This document shows, piece after piece, positions 1 through 12,466 of a DNA stretch of 64,000 nucleotides. Positions within the stretch are counted from its first letter, which is position 1. Every line of letters begins with the position of its first letter. A model generated the notes under the pieces. The model was not told the origin of the DNA and searched no databases. It worked only from the letters and a program-made list of their open reading frames with translations. The DNA comes from Megamerina dolium (Eukaryota; Arthropoda; Insecta; Diptera; Megamerinidae), in the NCBI GenBank assembly GCA_963854835.1, contig OY978529.1:34096055-34160054 (forward strand). Reading direction: 5' to 3'. Position numbers and translations under genes: made by a program.

Positions 1-650
1 TGAGTAACAAGCTTGCAGCTGCAATAAAAGCCCTGAACACATTTCTTCTGAAATCTAAGAGCAATTGGGACTGTCGCAGATCCCTTAACAACTTCCACTA
101 CACACACATCTCTGCCCGTGTAAGAGTGGTTACGGGCGACTGCCTCATAGGTAACTGACATCTGACAATCGGTTTCTGCAGGCGTTGCATAGATTAAAAT
201 GATTAAGAAAAGCCCTGAACACATTTCTTCTTAAATATAAGAGCATTTGGGACTGTCACAGATCCCTTAACAACTTCCACTACACACACACATCTCTGCC
301 CGTGTAAGAGTGGTTACGGGCGATTGCCTCATAGGTAACTGACATCTGACAAACGATTTCTGCAGGCGTTGCAAAGATGAAGATGAACTGGAAACAGTCA
401 CGCATCTACTATGCAACTACTCTGCGCTCTATGTTAGAAGTACAAATTTCTAGGGTATTACTACTTAAATAACTTGACACCACTCTTAGGAGTCCCAATA
501 CAAAATCTTCTGCCGTTCATAAACAGCTCTGATTAGTTCAATGAATAGGAATTGGACACTATCCGCGCGAAATCACAATGGGCTTTTTTTGGCCTAGGTA
601 AGCTCTCTCATTGTGAGGGCTGCCGTACTAACCTCACCTAACCTATGGTT
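1..650 (+). mobile_element. 3' end of a decayed LINE (RNase H-type non-LTR element)
   Basis: Broken reading frames on the plus strand recall the last part of ORF2 of R1/LOA/I-like non-LTR elements: a stretch like VVTGDCLIG is followed by a Cys-Arg-Arg-Cys and then His-Leu-Leu-Cys pattern, typical of the zinc-knuckle-like tail after RNase H. The 3' end runs through a TCACAATGGGC stretch into CCTCACCTAACC near 630-645, the same kind of (AACCT)n tail seen in inverted fragments near 34.45 and 42.73 kb. About 155 bp (26-180) is repeated with few changes at 208-365, an internal tandem duplication of 182-bp offset. Stops in all frames show it is dead. Clade assignment is by pattern only. Confidence 0.6.
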
Positions 651-1369
651 CAATAGAGTAGGTCCATAGTATAATTTACTATGGTCCTTTGATTATTGGA
701 TTACTTTTAATGGGATATTTCTCTCAGCACTATCAAAAGGCAGTTAACACAAGAGTGTCCATGCCGAGAGACGGTCTTGTACTAAAAGTTGCCTTTAGGA
801 GGCATATTAAAGTGTCATTATACCATTATAAGCATTGCTAAAATGAATCAAAGTAGATGCTCCATTCGCGTCTGCAGTGACAACCAGATTGCCCTGAGGA
901 TTTTTGAAAATATCGCATAATTTCCAAAATACCTGCAAATGATTCCACAAGTTTTATCAACTCCAACAAATTTTCCTTAATTTATATAATATTTTTCGTA
1001 CATACACGATTATTCGAATATCTGCCCAAGTTCTAGCAACACTTATTTATGTACTTATTCGCAGTTTAGATGAAAATACACAAACATATTTTAAATCACC
1101 TTGGCTTCTTATAGCATCTGTTTTTGAAAAGGAAAGAATTCTCTTTGTAAATAGAATATAGTATATGAACGTCTGCATTAGGTATAAGAAAATGTGTGAA
1201 ATAATATGCAGTGTTAAAATGACGTCTATTTAAACTGTACATATGTATGCTTACAGTGTGACCAATATGAACCTATTCACATTAGCCCCAGTATGCAGTG
1301 ACTCATTTTGATGGATGATTTTCTAATTTATTGACTCATTTTGACATTTGCCGAAGTCCTATGTTGTTA
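651..1369. other. AT-rich stretch without a recognisable gene
   Basis: No open frame of gene-like composition and no repeat that I could place. It lies between two retroelement remnants and, if the mib2 model is right, within an intron of mib2. Confidence 0.5.
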
Positions 1370-2545
1370 CAATCGAGAATCGATTTAGGCCGAATTTAGC
1401 ATACTTCGTCACCTATTTGTCCTTCGCTAGCTAGCTCCAGTTAGAAATTTCAAGCCCTGTCAAATTCTCTAGTACTTGATCTTTCCACCGAAGGTTAGGT
1501 CTCCCTCTTCTGCACCATCCACCAGCGAACTCCGAATATAACACCTTAGCTGGAACGTGTACTTCAGGTTTGGTGTCGGCATACAGCTCAGGGTTATACT
1601 TTATTTGATACTCGCCGCCAACGCAAATAGATCCAAAGATCTTGTGTAGGTCTTTTCTCTCGAAAACTCCAAGCATTTCTCTCATCTGAGGTGGAAATCA
1701 TCCAGGCTTCGATCCGATATGCAAGGGCAGGCATGATGAGAGACTTATAGAGTTTGATTTTAGTAGCTTCGGTCCCTTATGCAAGGGCAAGCATTATGAG
1801 AGACTTGTGGAGCATGTTTTTGGGTGGGTGCCGTAGCTCAGTGGTTAGTGTGTTCGCCTTCTGATCTGTAGGTCGTGGTTCAATCCCCGGCTAATGCATA
1901 ACAAATTTAATATCGATAAGATTTTTCTTTCGAATGGTACCCACCTGTCAGCAAGCAATTGGCAATTCTTCCGACAGTAACAACTTGCCATGAAAAAGCT
2001 TCTTAAAGAACTCTGTGACAAAGATCAGAAAAAGGTATGTCACAAGTGTTCTGCCGTTCGGAACCGGCTAAAATAAGTAGGTCCCTGAGAAGGTAATTGA
2101 AGAGAAGCTCGGCCAATGAGCCATTTGGGGCTTTAAGTGCCACATATTTATTTATTTTTTTTTTTAAGTGGAACATGTTTTTAGTAGCCTAAAGTAGCAC
2201 TTGTTCGCAAGAGTAACCCTTCGCAATATCTCCAGGCTGACGTCATTACTATTATCAATGCTGGAAGTTCTTCACTACTTCCAAAGTGCCATACTGTCCA
2301 AGACGCGGGACTCTTTGTTTGTTGACACTAGCTACTTCACCTTGCCCTCATTTACCGTAAGACCCATTCGACGCGGCTCTCTTTCCAACTCTGAGAACGC
2401 TGCACTGACTGCTCGCTTGTTCATGCCGATTATGTCAATATCGTCGGCATACGCTAAAAGCATGATATTTTTGTTGAAAATAGTGCCATTATGTCGTAGA
2501 TCAGTCAGTCGTATTTTCTCCATTAGATTAAAATATTCACGCGAT
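1370..2545 (-). mobile_element. Decayed RTE-like LINE (ORF2 RT and C-terminus), split by a SINE
   Basis: On the minus strand 2332-2523 encodes a reverse transcriptase piece with the AYADDIDIIG catalytic motif and the following MGL.VNE pattern. 1431-1685 encodes the ORF2 C-terminus (FGSICVGGEYQIKYN, then GRPNLRWKDQVLE). The latter matches the better preserved copy at 46779-47261, showing one family. Frames are broken. A SINE (1822-2167) has inserted between the two parts. The C-terminal pattern (pedigree RIRYN...LRWLGH...RWKD) is that of RTE-like endonuclease/RT elements common in insects; the clade is inferred. Confidence 0.65.
1807..2182 (+). mobile_element. tRNA-derived SINE, copy 1, with target-site duplication
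   Basis: The head carries a perfect pol III A box (TAGCTCAGTGG, 1834-1844) and a B box (GGTTCAATCCC, 1877-1887). The unrelated body includes GGTACCCACCTGTC and AACTCTGTGACAAAG, and the tail is ATTT/T-rich. The 15-bp flanks GTGGAGCATGTTTTT (1807-1821) and GTGGAACATGTTTTT (2168-2182) differ at one base and are the target-site duplication, so the element proper is 1822-2167 (346 bp). It sits inside the RTE-like LINE, so it is the younger insertion. Confidence 0.85.
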
Positions 2546-3862
2546 AATCGAATCTATCAAAAATGCATCGGAAAACGACTACTCATTTTGTTAATAATTG
2601 TTGATGGTCCCTATAAAGGGAAGCTGCCTCTATCCAGCTGGTTAATGTCCTCCATAGATATAAGGCTGACAGAACCACTCTTCAGGAAATGTGATGGACG
2701 GGACAGGGTTGCTCTAGAAGAGCATGCTGTGCTATTTATTACGGTTGGCATGCAAAGGAAAGGCACGAACTATGACACAAAAACACAGATAACACAAAAT
2801 AAAAGTCGAAAATAACAGTATTCTGACAATTGTTAAATGTCAAAAATACCACGGTAGCATTTTTGACATTGAACAGTTTTGACAGCCTTTCAATACTAAC
2901 ATGATGTTCAAATTCTATCAGCAGCGAAAATTCTATTCGGTCGTGCAAATAAAAAAAAATTTACAGACATGATGATAATCGAAAATAAAGTTCTTCTGAC
3001 AATTGTTAAACGTCAAAAATGTAACCGCACTCTTAAAAGCACATTTTAATATGAACTTGAGGGATTGGACTCACGTGAGAGTTATATCGAGCAAAAATAA
3101 ATTTCACTCCATGAAGTATAATGTGTATTATAAAATTAAAGAGGCTCAATTTTGATCATTTTTAAACTATTGAAGATTGAAATAAAAAAAAAAAAATATG
3201 GTTAATATATGATTTTAAAAACTGCATAGTTTTGTATGACAATATATTGATCACACTGTACCTACAAATGTACACAAGTATTGCAATATACAATATATTT
3301 ATAGAAGAAAACAAAATACACATCAAATAAGGGATTTGTTGTGTTTGTTATGTTGGTTAGCGCGTGCTGTATTTATTTTTGACAACATTCATACTACATA
3401 CCACACTCCACACACATTTCATGGGTCCCTCTCTCTCTCTCCCTCTCACATGTGTTTGTGTTTCATCAATTAAGCATTTAGTCAACTATTTGGATTTTGT
3501 TTTGTTCTTTTTTTCCCGTTTTTATTTTATTTTGAAGGATGCCACAATATTATAAATAGCAATAGCGACAGGGCATTCAACTAATTGTATGCCGTTGAGA
3601 CGGTATATACATTGTTGTTTGTGTTGATATGCATATGGGATGGGGTGGTACTCATATTGGAAGGCATATGGGGTAAATATACAAATAACTTAAGGGAATT
3701 GCAACCAGTGGGTACCTACTATTCGTAGAAACTAAAAACAGTTGTGAGCTAGCGGAAAAAGAAAAGGATGACGACGTCGATAACAATAACGTTGAATAAT
3801 GCAATGTATTACTCACACCATAACTTCGGTGACACCGGATATTGATGATGATTTCATGTGGA

Positions 3863-3897
<35 letters not shown>

Positions 3898-4549
3898 CAA
3901 TGCATTGGATTTTAAGGTTATGTTTTTCATTCCGCGCAAATATACATATATATGTACAGAGTTGGACAAAAAAATACAAACACAATTATATTGAAATATT
4001 TTTCGGCTTCTTTATAACATAACATAGCTGGTTAATGCGTTGGATTTCTATGGATAAAGTAATCGGTTCATCCTAGTCATTTTTTTTAGAAAGACAAAAA
4101 ATTTGGCATTTCGAACGTTGTCCCCCCTTTTGGCATATGACACTTCTTTCGACAGCAAAAAAAGACCTGTAAAAATTAATTTAAAAGAGCTCGCGTTTTC
4201 AAGGTTCCTTAAAGTAATTTGGTGCAACAAAATGAGGCCGACGAAGTGCGCATTTTTTTTGGTTAGAAAATGGGGATTCTTCCGACAATAGACAAATTTA
4301 TATATAAAAATGATCAATATCTCTTAAATTCGCTAGTATCAACGAATTATATTATGCGAGGAAATGAGACCGAAGATTACGGACGGGATTGGTAATGGGC
4401 TTGAACGATCAGCTGTCACGTTCATATGAAGTAATCAAAGAGACTGGACCTTGGAATTTTCGAAAATACTCAACCATTGTAATTCACTCAATATTGCATG
4501 TAGGACTCCAATATTCGACACGCAGACTGGTAATATACTGCGCAATAAT
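2546..4549. other. Gene-free AT-rich DNA with small repeats
   Basis: A motif containing TCTGACAATTGTTAAA occurs twice as a direct repeat (near 2820 and 2995). A (TG)n microsatellite lies at 3867-3895 and a CT-rich run near 3428-3450. Short open frames here on both strands are of low complexity and I do not support any as a gene. Confidence 0.5.
3867..3895. repeat. (TG)n microsatellite
   Basis: About 14 uninterrupted TG dinucleotides. An antisense frame reading a His-Thr run here is an artefact of this repeat. Confidence 0.95.
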
Positions 4550-5290
4550 TATGTAAGAAATGGGCGAGCCACGCCTGCTATTTATTAAAGCTACCATATT
4601 TTTAACTTTAAACCACCATAGAGTCATGGAATTAAAAAAAAACACCATATATGTAGATTAATATTGTAATGATTAATAATTTTGTTAGAAATCTGTAACC
4701 CACGCCCACTATTTAATGTGTCTCTCATACAAAGTCTCAAAAGTATTTTTAACTTCTAAACTCAGTTAATCTTTTGCTTATGACAACAATATTTGACATT
4801 TAGATTAATATCGGGGGGCGAAATAATATTGCAAAAAATCGAGTCGAACCACGCCCACCACTTACGAAATATTCCGCCTAGGAGAACCATATTTCATATT
4901 GATGAATATTGTAAAAAAAAAAAAAAAATTGAAATAATTTAGCAAGAAAAGGGCGAGCCACGCCCACTAAAGACTTCCTGAATTTGAATTAAAAAAAAAA
5001 AAATTAAACCACCATAACTTCAAATTATTCGACCTGGGACAACCATATTTTACATATAGAATGATATTGTCGGGGAAAAATAATTTTGCAAGAATTGATC
5101 GAGCTACGCCCACTATTTGTTGTTGCTCCCATAGAAAGCAGTGAAATTTTTGTCATTTTATACCGCCGTAAATTACGAAGTATTCCGCTTAGGACAACCA
5201 TATTTGACATTTGACATGTAATATTGTAGAGAGCAATTCATTTGTAAGAAATGGACCGGCCACGGCCACTATTCAATGTAGATCCAATAC
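4550..5290. repeat. Degenerate tandem array, about 110-160 bp period
   Basis: The motif CCACGCC (often GAGCCACGCCCACTA) recurs near 4571, 4692, 4852, 4962, 5105 and 5263. Each is preceded by AATNTTGCAAGAA-like text and followed by an A/T-rich spacer with 'ACAACCATATTT'. Units are strongly diverged. The same CCACGCC-type core occurs in the array at 38.9-39.9 kb, suggesting a shared ancestry. Confidence 0.7.
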
Positions 5291-6169
5291 TAAGATTTCT
5301 AATTTTTTTACCTAAAAATTATCAAATGATTTGATAATGATAAAATAAAATCAAGCAAATTTCATGAAATCATGAAAATTAGATGGAAGCTACATATTTT
5401 CCACCAATTTTTTTTTTTTTTGTGTCAAATCGACACGAATAGTGCTTGAGGGTTAATGCATGATATAAAAATGTTGGGTAATCGTGTTACTGAACTGATT
5501 AGAGTCGTATAAGTTTGATTTTAGAATTATGACGAACAAAAAATACAGAAAAATATGGAAAATCATGAAAAAACCAACTTCAAAAACATCAAAATTGTTT
5601 TTATTATGTGCTCATATTCAGAAATGTACATAAGTATGTATATATTTAGTTTTGTGAACCATAATAACGTTCTGCAGATGCTCCGAAAAGGTTCTTAGGC
5701 ATATCCGCTGTCGAAGTGCTTATTTTTTTTTTTTATCCATCACTGTATATATGGTACATGTGTATTTCAAGTATTTATATGAAAACATTTTGCTGTTTTT
5801 GTTGTTGCTGTTGTTGTTGTTACTGTTGCAATTCCATAGAGGAAAGCTGCTAAGCAGCCACCCCAAAATATAAAACAAATTCTTGGCGAGACTGTCTGTA
5901 TGGAGTTTTTGATGGAGTTTAAAAATAGATTTAATTTCTTTCATTCGTCCAATTTAAATTCTCTTTTGCGTATGCCATGAAGAATTTCACATTGATGTAT
6001 GGGTAGGCACCTCAGATATGTGTATTGTATACATTAGTTATACTATGTAGTATGCTTTTTTTCCATATTTGTTCCATTTTGATGAACTATTTCTTTCTGT
6101 ATTTTTTTTTTTGGAATTTATTGTATGTGTATTTTTGCGTTTGAATTTTTTCATTTGATTTCATTTTAG
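5291..6169. other. Intron DNA upstream of the first visible mib2 exon
   Basis: A (GTT/GCT)n-like run at about 5790-5828 and AT-rich sequence, ending in a T-rich tract and the AG acceptor at 6168-6169. No exon coding the expected start of the first MIB/HERC2 domain was found here or upstream. Confidence 0.55.
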
Positions 6170-9100
6170 ACGACGGCGAGGGTCATGTCGGTACGGTTTG
6201 TGAGATAGGACGCTCTGGTTCAACACATTCACCCGAAAATACGGTTGTTGTCAATTGGGATTCTGGACATCGTACAAATTATCGTGTTGGCTATCAGAAT
6301 CAATACGATTTAATTATTGTAGATAACGCACAAGTTGGTAAATATCATATACTTGTATACTAGACAATTGAGAGAGACAAAGAGAATAAAGTAATGATGA
6401 CCTATGTCATCATTACTTTATTTCTATTTGTATTGTGTATGTAATGTATATGTATATGTTCTCCTTACTAATAGATAATTCACTTACTTTCTAGGTGTAC
6501 TTCATTCGAACGTAGTCTGTGACGCTTGCTCGAAAGGCGGCATTGCTGGCATTGTTTTCAAGTGTGCACAGTGTTCAAATTATCATTTGTGTGCCTATTG
6601 CTACGGAGCTGATTTGCATGATACCGAACATTCATTTATACGTTATACAACACCCACATCATTAGGGTTAGTAGTACTTACATCTTTTCTACAAAGAAAA
6701 ATCTATCTATTTTCTGTTTTGTAATTCCATTTAATTTCCACTTTTTTGTATTACAGTGTTCGAGTACCACCACGTAAAGGTTCAAAACGTATTCAATTGA
6801 AAGGAATTTTCGTTGGTGCCAAAGTTGTTCGTGGACCCGATTGGGAATGGGGCCAACAGGACGGTGGTGAAGGTAATGAAAATTGAAATGATCAATCGAA
6901 ATTCATCACCAACACTATATACGCTACATTTATAGGCAAAACTGGACGTGTTATGGAAATTCGCGGTTGGGATAGTGAAACCTGTCGCAGTGTAGCAAAT
7001 GTATCTTGGGTAACAGGCTCAACGAACGTATATCGTTTGGGTCATAAAGGCAACGTCGATTTAAAATATACAGTATCTACAACTGGCGGTTATTACTATA
7101 AGGAACATATGCCAGTTTTAGGTAAGAGGAAGTGCAATCATATACATATATTCGAAATCAAAATTTTTATGAATGATATACGTAGTTTTCATATGATTAC
7201 GTCCATTCTTGAATATGTCAGTTTATTTATTGTTATATTGCTATGCAGCAAATTGCAGCCCAATGGGTTTCGATTTTTGTGTAGAATGTATGAAAATATA
7301 CTTTCGAAGTCATACTTTTATATGAGCAGTAGGAGTTGTTTTTCATCCGATAATTTTAGTTTTTGCACTCATTCGATCTTTCTTAGTAATAATCGTATGT
7401 GCCAAGTTTCAGCTCAACAGCTTTAAATTTTCGCATGCAAATTCTGAAAATATACTTCCGAAAGCAAACTTTTATATAAGATATGGGGGTAGTTCTCATT
7501 GGACTTCGTCCCTTTTCGAACACATTGGATAATTAACCAAAAAAAATCGTATGTGCCAAGTTTCAGCTCAATGAATTTAAATTTTCGTGCACATAACCTA
7601 TAAATATACTTTCGAAAACGTACTTTTATATGAAGTGTAAAAACAGCTTTCATTCGATCACGTTCATTTTCGAATTCCATGCATCATTATCCAAAATAAT
7701 CGTATGTACCAAGTTTTAACTCAACAGCTTTATGTTTTCATGTACAAAGTCTGAAAATATACCTTCGAAAACGTACTTTTATATAAGAATTGGAATTGCT
7801 TATTTTCTAACTCATTGCATCATTATCCAAAACAATTTTTATGTACCAAGTTTCACCTCAATAGCTTTATATTTTCATGTACAACGTCTCAAAATATGTA
7901 TATTTTCGAAAACGTACTTTTATATCAAAAGTAGGAGCAAATTCCATTCGATCACGTTCATTTTCGAATTCATTTCATCATTAGCCAAAGTAATTGTATG
8001 TACTAAGTTTCAGCGCAATAGCTTTATATTTTCATATACGAAATCTGAAAATATACTTTCAAAAACGTACTTCGTACTTTTATACGCAAAGTAGGAGTAG
8101 TTTTCATTGGATCACGTTCATTTTCGAATTCTTTTCTCTTATCCAAAATAATTTCAGCTCAATGGATTTATATTTTCGTGTACAAAATCTGAAAATAAGC
8201 GTACAAAATCATAATGTATGGGAAGTAGTAGCGGTCATCATCCGATCAAGCGCATTTTCGAAGTTGTATTGGATTATTGATAGAAAGAATCTGTTACGCC
8301 GTTTCTGCTTAATGGCTTTATATTTGTGTACATCCGATCTTGCTCATTCTCAGAATAATTTTATCCTTAATGGAAATAATCTTTTGTACGGGATTGCAGC
8401 TTAAAAGCTTAATATTTTTGTGATCAAACTTTGAAAATATACTTCGAAAACATAATTTTTTATGAAAATTGGGAGCAGTTTTCGTCTGATCACGCCCATT
8501 TTCGAATTTATCGATTTGTTGTTGAAAAATAATCCTAAATAACGAATTTCAGTTCATTAGCTTTATATTTATATAAAAACATATTTCTATAAGAGAAATA
8601 GATCGAAACGCGCTTTTTCGAACTTATCGAATAAAAAGAAGAAAATTAATAAAAATATTTGTATTTTAGGTCAAACGGAGGAACAACAACCGGTTGTTCC
8701 GACCGGTAAACCAACATTCTCTGTGGGCGATCGCGTCAAAGTATGTCTGGAAGTGGACGCACTTATGAAATTGCAACAGGGTCATGGTGGTTGGAATCCA
8801 CGCATGGTGGAGCATTTATCGAAATTGGGCACAGTACATCGTATAACGGAAAAAGGCGATATACGGTAAGCAGTTATCAGTTTAAAATGTACATGGTTCA
8901 TAAATTATCTGTTCCTTTTCCAGTGTACAATATGATAATTGTCCAAATCGTTGGACTTTCCATCCAGCTGCTCTAGTAAAGGTTGTTTCATTTCGTGTCG
9001 GTGATCTTGTGACCATTATTAATGATGCCGGCAAAGTACAGCAACTACAAAAGGGACATGGTGAATGGATTGAGTTAATGCGATATGTAAGTTTAGGGCA

Positions 9101-12100
9101 AGATCCTTGTGTACATAAGAGAAAAGAGAATTTATTGATTTGGGAAAACTTTCACTTTCACTTTCACAAAATCACAATTTCAATTGCACACAGGCTTTAG
9201 GTAAGCATTGTAAAGTTGTGAAAGTTTATTCGGATGGCGATTTGCGTATACAACAGCTAGATGATGGTTTCGAATGGACCTTGAATCCAAAATGTGTCAA
9301 ATTAGAACGATCCCCATTGGCCACAGCAGCTGAACGTTCGAATAGCATGATGGATCTTAGTCATCGACGCACCGATCATGTAATGACACCGCTATCAGGT
9401 CTCTCCGGTACATCGGTAGCTGATAAATTAGTACGTGAAGCAGCACAGGGTCATTTGGATTTTGTTAAACAATATCTGGATGCACATCCGGCTCAAGTGG
9501 ATGTAATGAGTGGTGGGAAAGCGTGCATACAGGTTGCGGCACATCAAGGCTATGTGGATTTGGTCAAGTATTTGATAGCTAAGGGGGCCAATGTGAATGT
9601 CGTCGACAAGGAGGGTGATTCGGCCCTACATTATGCCGCTTTTGGCAATCAACCGGAAACGATGCGCATTCTCTTGCAAAGTGGTGCCGAAATTAATTTT
9701 CTCAATTCCAGCCATTGTTCAGCGTTGCATATATGCGCACACAAAAAGACACCACATTGTGTTCGTGAGCTGTTACAATTTGGCGCCGATGTCAATATAC
9801 AAGATTCGTATGGTGACACAGCGCTGCATGACGCCATCGGTAAAGAGAATACCGAAGTGGTGGAATTGCTGTGTAATGCACCAAATTTGGATTTTACGGT
9901 GAAGAATAATCGCGGTTTTAACGTCTTGCATCATGCCTCGCTTAAGGGTAACGTGGTCGCGGCCAGGCGTATTCTTCAGTTGGCACGTCAACTTGTCAAC
10001 GTAAGGAAGGACGACGGATTTGCTGCCTTACACTTGGCAGCACTCAACGGGCATGCTCATGTGGTGGAAACTTTAGTTAGAGATGGTCAAGCGGAAATCG
10101 ATATACGCAATAATCGGAGACAAACTCCATTTCTATTGGCCGTTTCACAGGGACATGCTGGCGCAATTGAGAAATTGGTATGTCAAAAAATATTGCTGGA
10201 TATTAAATTTTGTAATCGATTACTTTGGAATAATCAATTACTTTTTCAATTTCATTAATGAATTGAAAGCATAATTTAAATGATCTTTATTACACGGACT
10301 ATTGTAATAGCTAATTTTTCATTGCTGAGTAATTTCAAGTTTCAATTACAAATTTCATTACAAAAAACCGTAATTTCTAATAGACATTTTTAATTACACA
10401 TTTTATCAATTTAATAGTGTTGCTTTTTGAATAACAGAAATAACTTGAAATTGTAATTAAATTTGCTTAATTACATTAAAAGTAGTTAAAATGTTCTCAA
10501 ATGACATTACAAGTAATTAACATATTCTTAATTACATTACAAGTAATATAATCTAAAGTCAGCGATGAAAAATTTTCAATTACATTACTTGCAAATGACT
10601 TGTAATGTAATTTGGAAAATTTTAAATTCATTCAATTCAATTTTTAGTGTGAAAATAATATAGTCATGAAAATTGCAATTACCATTTCAAGTACTTTGGG
10701 GAATTGAAGAAGAAAGCAATACCTCTAATGTGAAAATACAGTAATCGAATTGAAATGTTAATTGAATTTTTGTAATTACATTACAAGTCATTGTAACTGA
10801 ATTAAAAATGCAATTCCTTTTAGGGTAATTAGGATTATTTTAATGTGCATTTTCTAAATGACATTATAGGTGTTGCAAGTATTACTTGTAATGGATGGAA
10901 AAAGTCTGCAGCTTTATTAATTTTGACTACAATTTCATTAAAATTACTTTTCTTGTAATGGAATTGAGTGAATTTCCCATTACAATTTCAATACATTAAT
11001 CAATTAAGTTATCAATTTAGATGATCCACTACAAAGTAATTGATTGTAAACTACAATTTTCAATTCAATGTAATTGTAATTGTAATTCAAGAAATCATTT
11101 TTTTCGTTTCGTTAAACCATTGATTTTTGATCTTTGATTTTATGAATAGGTCGATCTTGGTTGCGATATTGCTGCACGTGATGAGGATGGCGATAATGCA
11201 ATGCATTTGTGTGTCATTAAAAAGAATAATCTACAACAGGCGAACGAACCAACTGTAGAGGATGCACCAGAAATATATGGAATTTACACGACATTGACCC
11301 ATATCACAGAAGATCGTCTTATGTACACAATAATATGTTATCTATCGCGACATGGCTGCCGTGTCGAACAGAACAACAAAGGAGCCAACATATTCGAATG
11401 GATTACTGATCGTAATATGAAACAGCTGATCTTGGGGAATCAACGTACAATGGAAGCGGCAACAGCTACTACTGCTACTGATGCTGCAACTCCAAGCAAT
11501 GGCGCTGCGACAACTGTAGCTACTTCTGGCTTGGAGGAACAACAATTGATACGTAATATACAAGCGTTGAATTTGAATGCAGCATCGACAGTAGAAGTGG
11601 CGACATCATCGACTGCATGTAATGCATTAGACGTAAGTACTGAAACGACATCTACGTCTGTAGCACCTTCTACAACATCAGTGGCGCAACGTCAAACGCC
11701 CATACATTTCGATGGAGCACCAACGGTATCACCTGTGCCACCACCACTCTCAGACTCGGAATCGCCATTGGCAAAGAAACTTAATTCTGAACATCAGCAG
11801 CAGCAGCAGCAGCAGCGTCTTGCACAAAATGTTTCTCCCAATGTTACCGCAGAAACACAATACCTGCATATGAGCCCTGGTGCAGTCGCAGCCGCACGTC
11901 CTAAGGCCACCTCGTGTGCGCTGAGCATAAGAAATGTGCCAATACCACGTAAAAAAGCACCAAATCCTCCAGTGCCTGTGTGTGCAGCAACCGATGGAGA
12001 CATCGGTTCAACATCGTCATCCGCAGCAGCGGCCACTTCAGCAGTGACACCACCAGCTCCCACCATTGTACCATTTCACAATGGTCCACAGGAGTGTATT

Positions 12101-12466
12101 GTATGCGATGAAATATTACAGCTGATTAAATTCGAACCATGTCAACATCAAATCTCCTGCGAAGAATGCGGCATACGCATGAAAAAATGCCTACGCTGTG
12201 GTGTCTTGATCGAACGTCGTATTGCTGCAAATGGTCGCCATGTGACGAGCACCGATCAAACGCGCATACCATCGGCAGATCGGTTACGTTATTTGGAGAA
12301 TAAAATTCAAGAATATGAGGAATCGCACTACTGCAGCATATGCATGGAGCGTACGCGAGATGTGGCCTTCTTGTGTGGACACGGTGCTTGTTCGCGCTGT
12401 GCCGAAACTCTTCGTACATGTCATATGTGTCGTAAGACGATATTGAAAAAAATCAATTTGTATTAG
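6170..12466 (+). CDS. mib2: mind bomb 2, E3 ubiquitin ligase (5' coding exon missing)
   Basis: Mib2 is a RING E3 ligase of Notch-ligand endocytosis and, in Drosophila, muscle integrity. I read eight exons: 6170-6337, 6495-6666, 6757-6872, 6936-7121, 8670-8865, 8924-9086, 9194-10177 and 11150-12466. All have GT-AG borders and matching phases, giving about 1,099 residues plus an unseen N-terminus. Domain order: rest of a first MIB/HERC2 domain (exon 1); ZZ zinc finger with C-x2-C...C-x2-C pairs (exon 2); second MIB/HERC2 domain (VVRGPDWEWG, exons 3-4); mib repeats (exons 5-7); about eight ankyrin repeats (exon 7 into 8); a low-complexity Ser/Thr/Ala/Gln linker; and two C-terminal RING fingers (CIVCDEI... 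and CSICMER...CHMC). Two RINGs rather than three argue for mib2 over mib1. The protein ends KKINLY. Exon 1 opens in phase 1, so the start codon lies upstream of the window. Confidence 0.93.
6385..6422. other. Perfect 17-bp inverted repeat with 4-nt loop in a mib2 intron
   Basis: AATAAAGTAATGATGAC (6385-6401) is followed by CTAT and then by its exact reverse complement (6406-6422). It lies in the 157-nt intron between the first two visible exons and away from the splice sites. It could form an RNA hairpin or be a small palindromic insertion. Confidence 0.85.
7122..8669 (+). repeat. Degenerate tandem array filling a mib2 intron, about 150 bp period
   Basis: The unit contains CCAAGTTTCAGCTCAA, then a TTTATATTTTCGTG stretch, GAAAATATACTTTCGAAAA, ACGTACTTTTATAT and GATCACGTTCATTTTCGAAT. 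The 'ATATACTTTCGAA' core recurs near 7290, 7446, 7603, 7752, 7891, 8047 and 8432, giving spacings of about 139-157 bp. Long open frames in this stretch are products of the repeat and are not genes. Apart from this array the intron (GTAAGA ... TTTTAG) is ordinary. Confidence 0.85.
10190..11100. repeat. Intronic field of ATTACAAGT/ACTTGTAAT motifs
   Basis: The 972-nt intron between the last two mib2 exons is crowded with both orientations of a short motif (TTACATTACAAGTAAT and ACTTGTAATGTAATT and variants), spaced irregularly. This gives many short palindromes. I see no terminal structure of a transposon. Confidence 0.7.

Noticed and set aside
1834..1887. Functional tRNA gene
   Set aside because: A and B boxes are present but the anticodon arm does not fold with a 7-nt loop and a SINE body follows; four copies share this.
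4048..4317. Overlapping frames on both strands
   Set aside because: No motif, no splice support; composition like the flanks.
7994..8404. 136-codon plus-strand frame and its neighbours
   Set aside because: They lie in the tandem array of the mib2 intron and repeat the same peptide phrases.
9649..9991. Minus-strand frames under the ankyrin exon
   Set aside because: Shadows of mib2 coding sequence.
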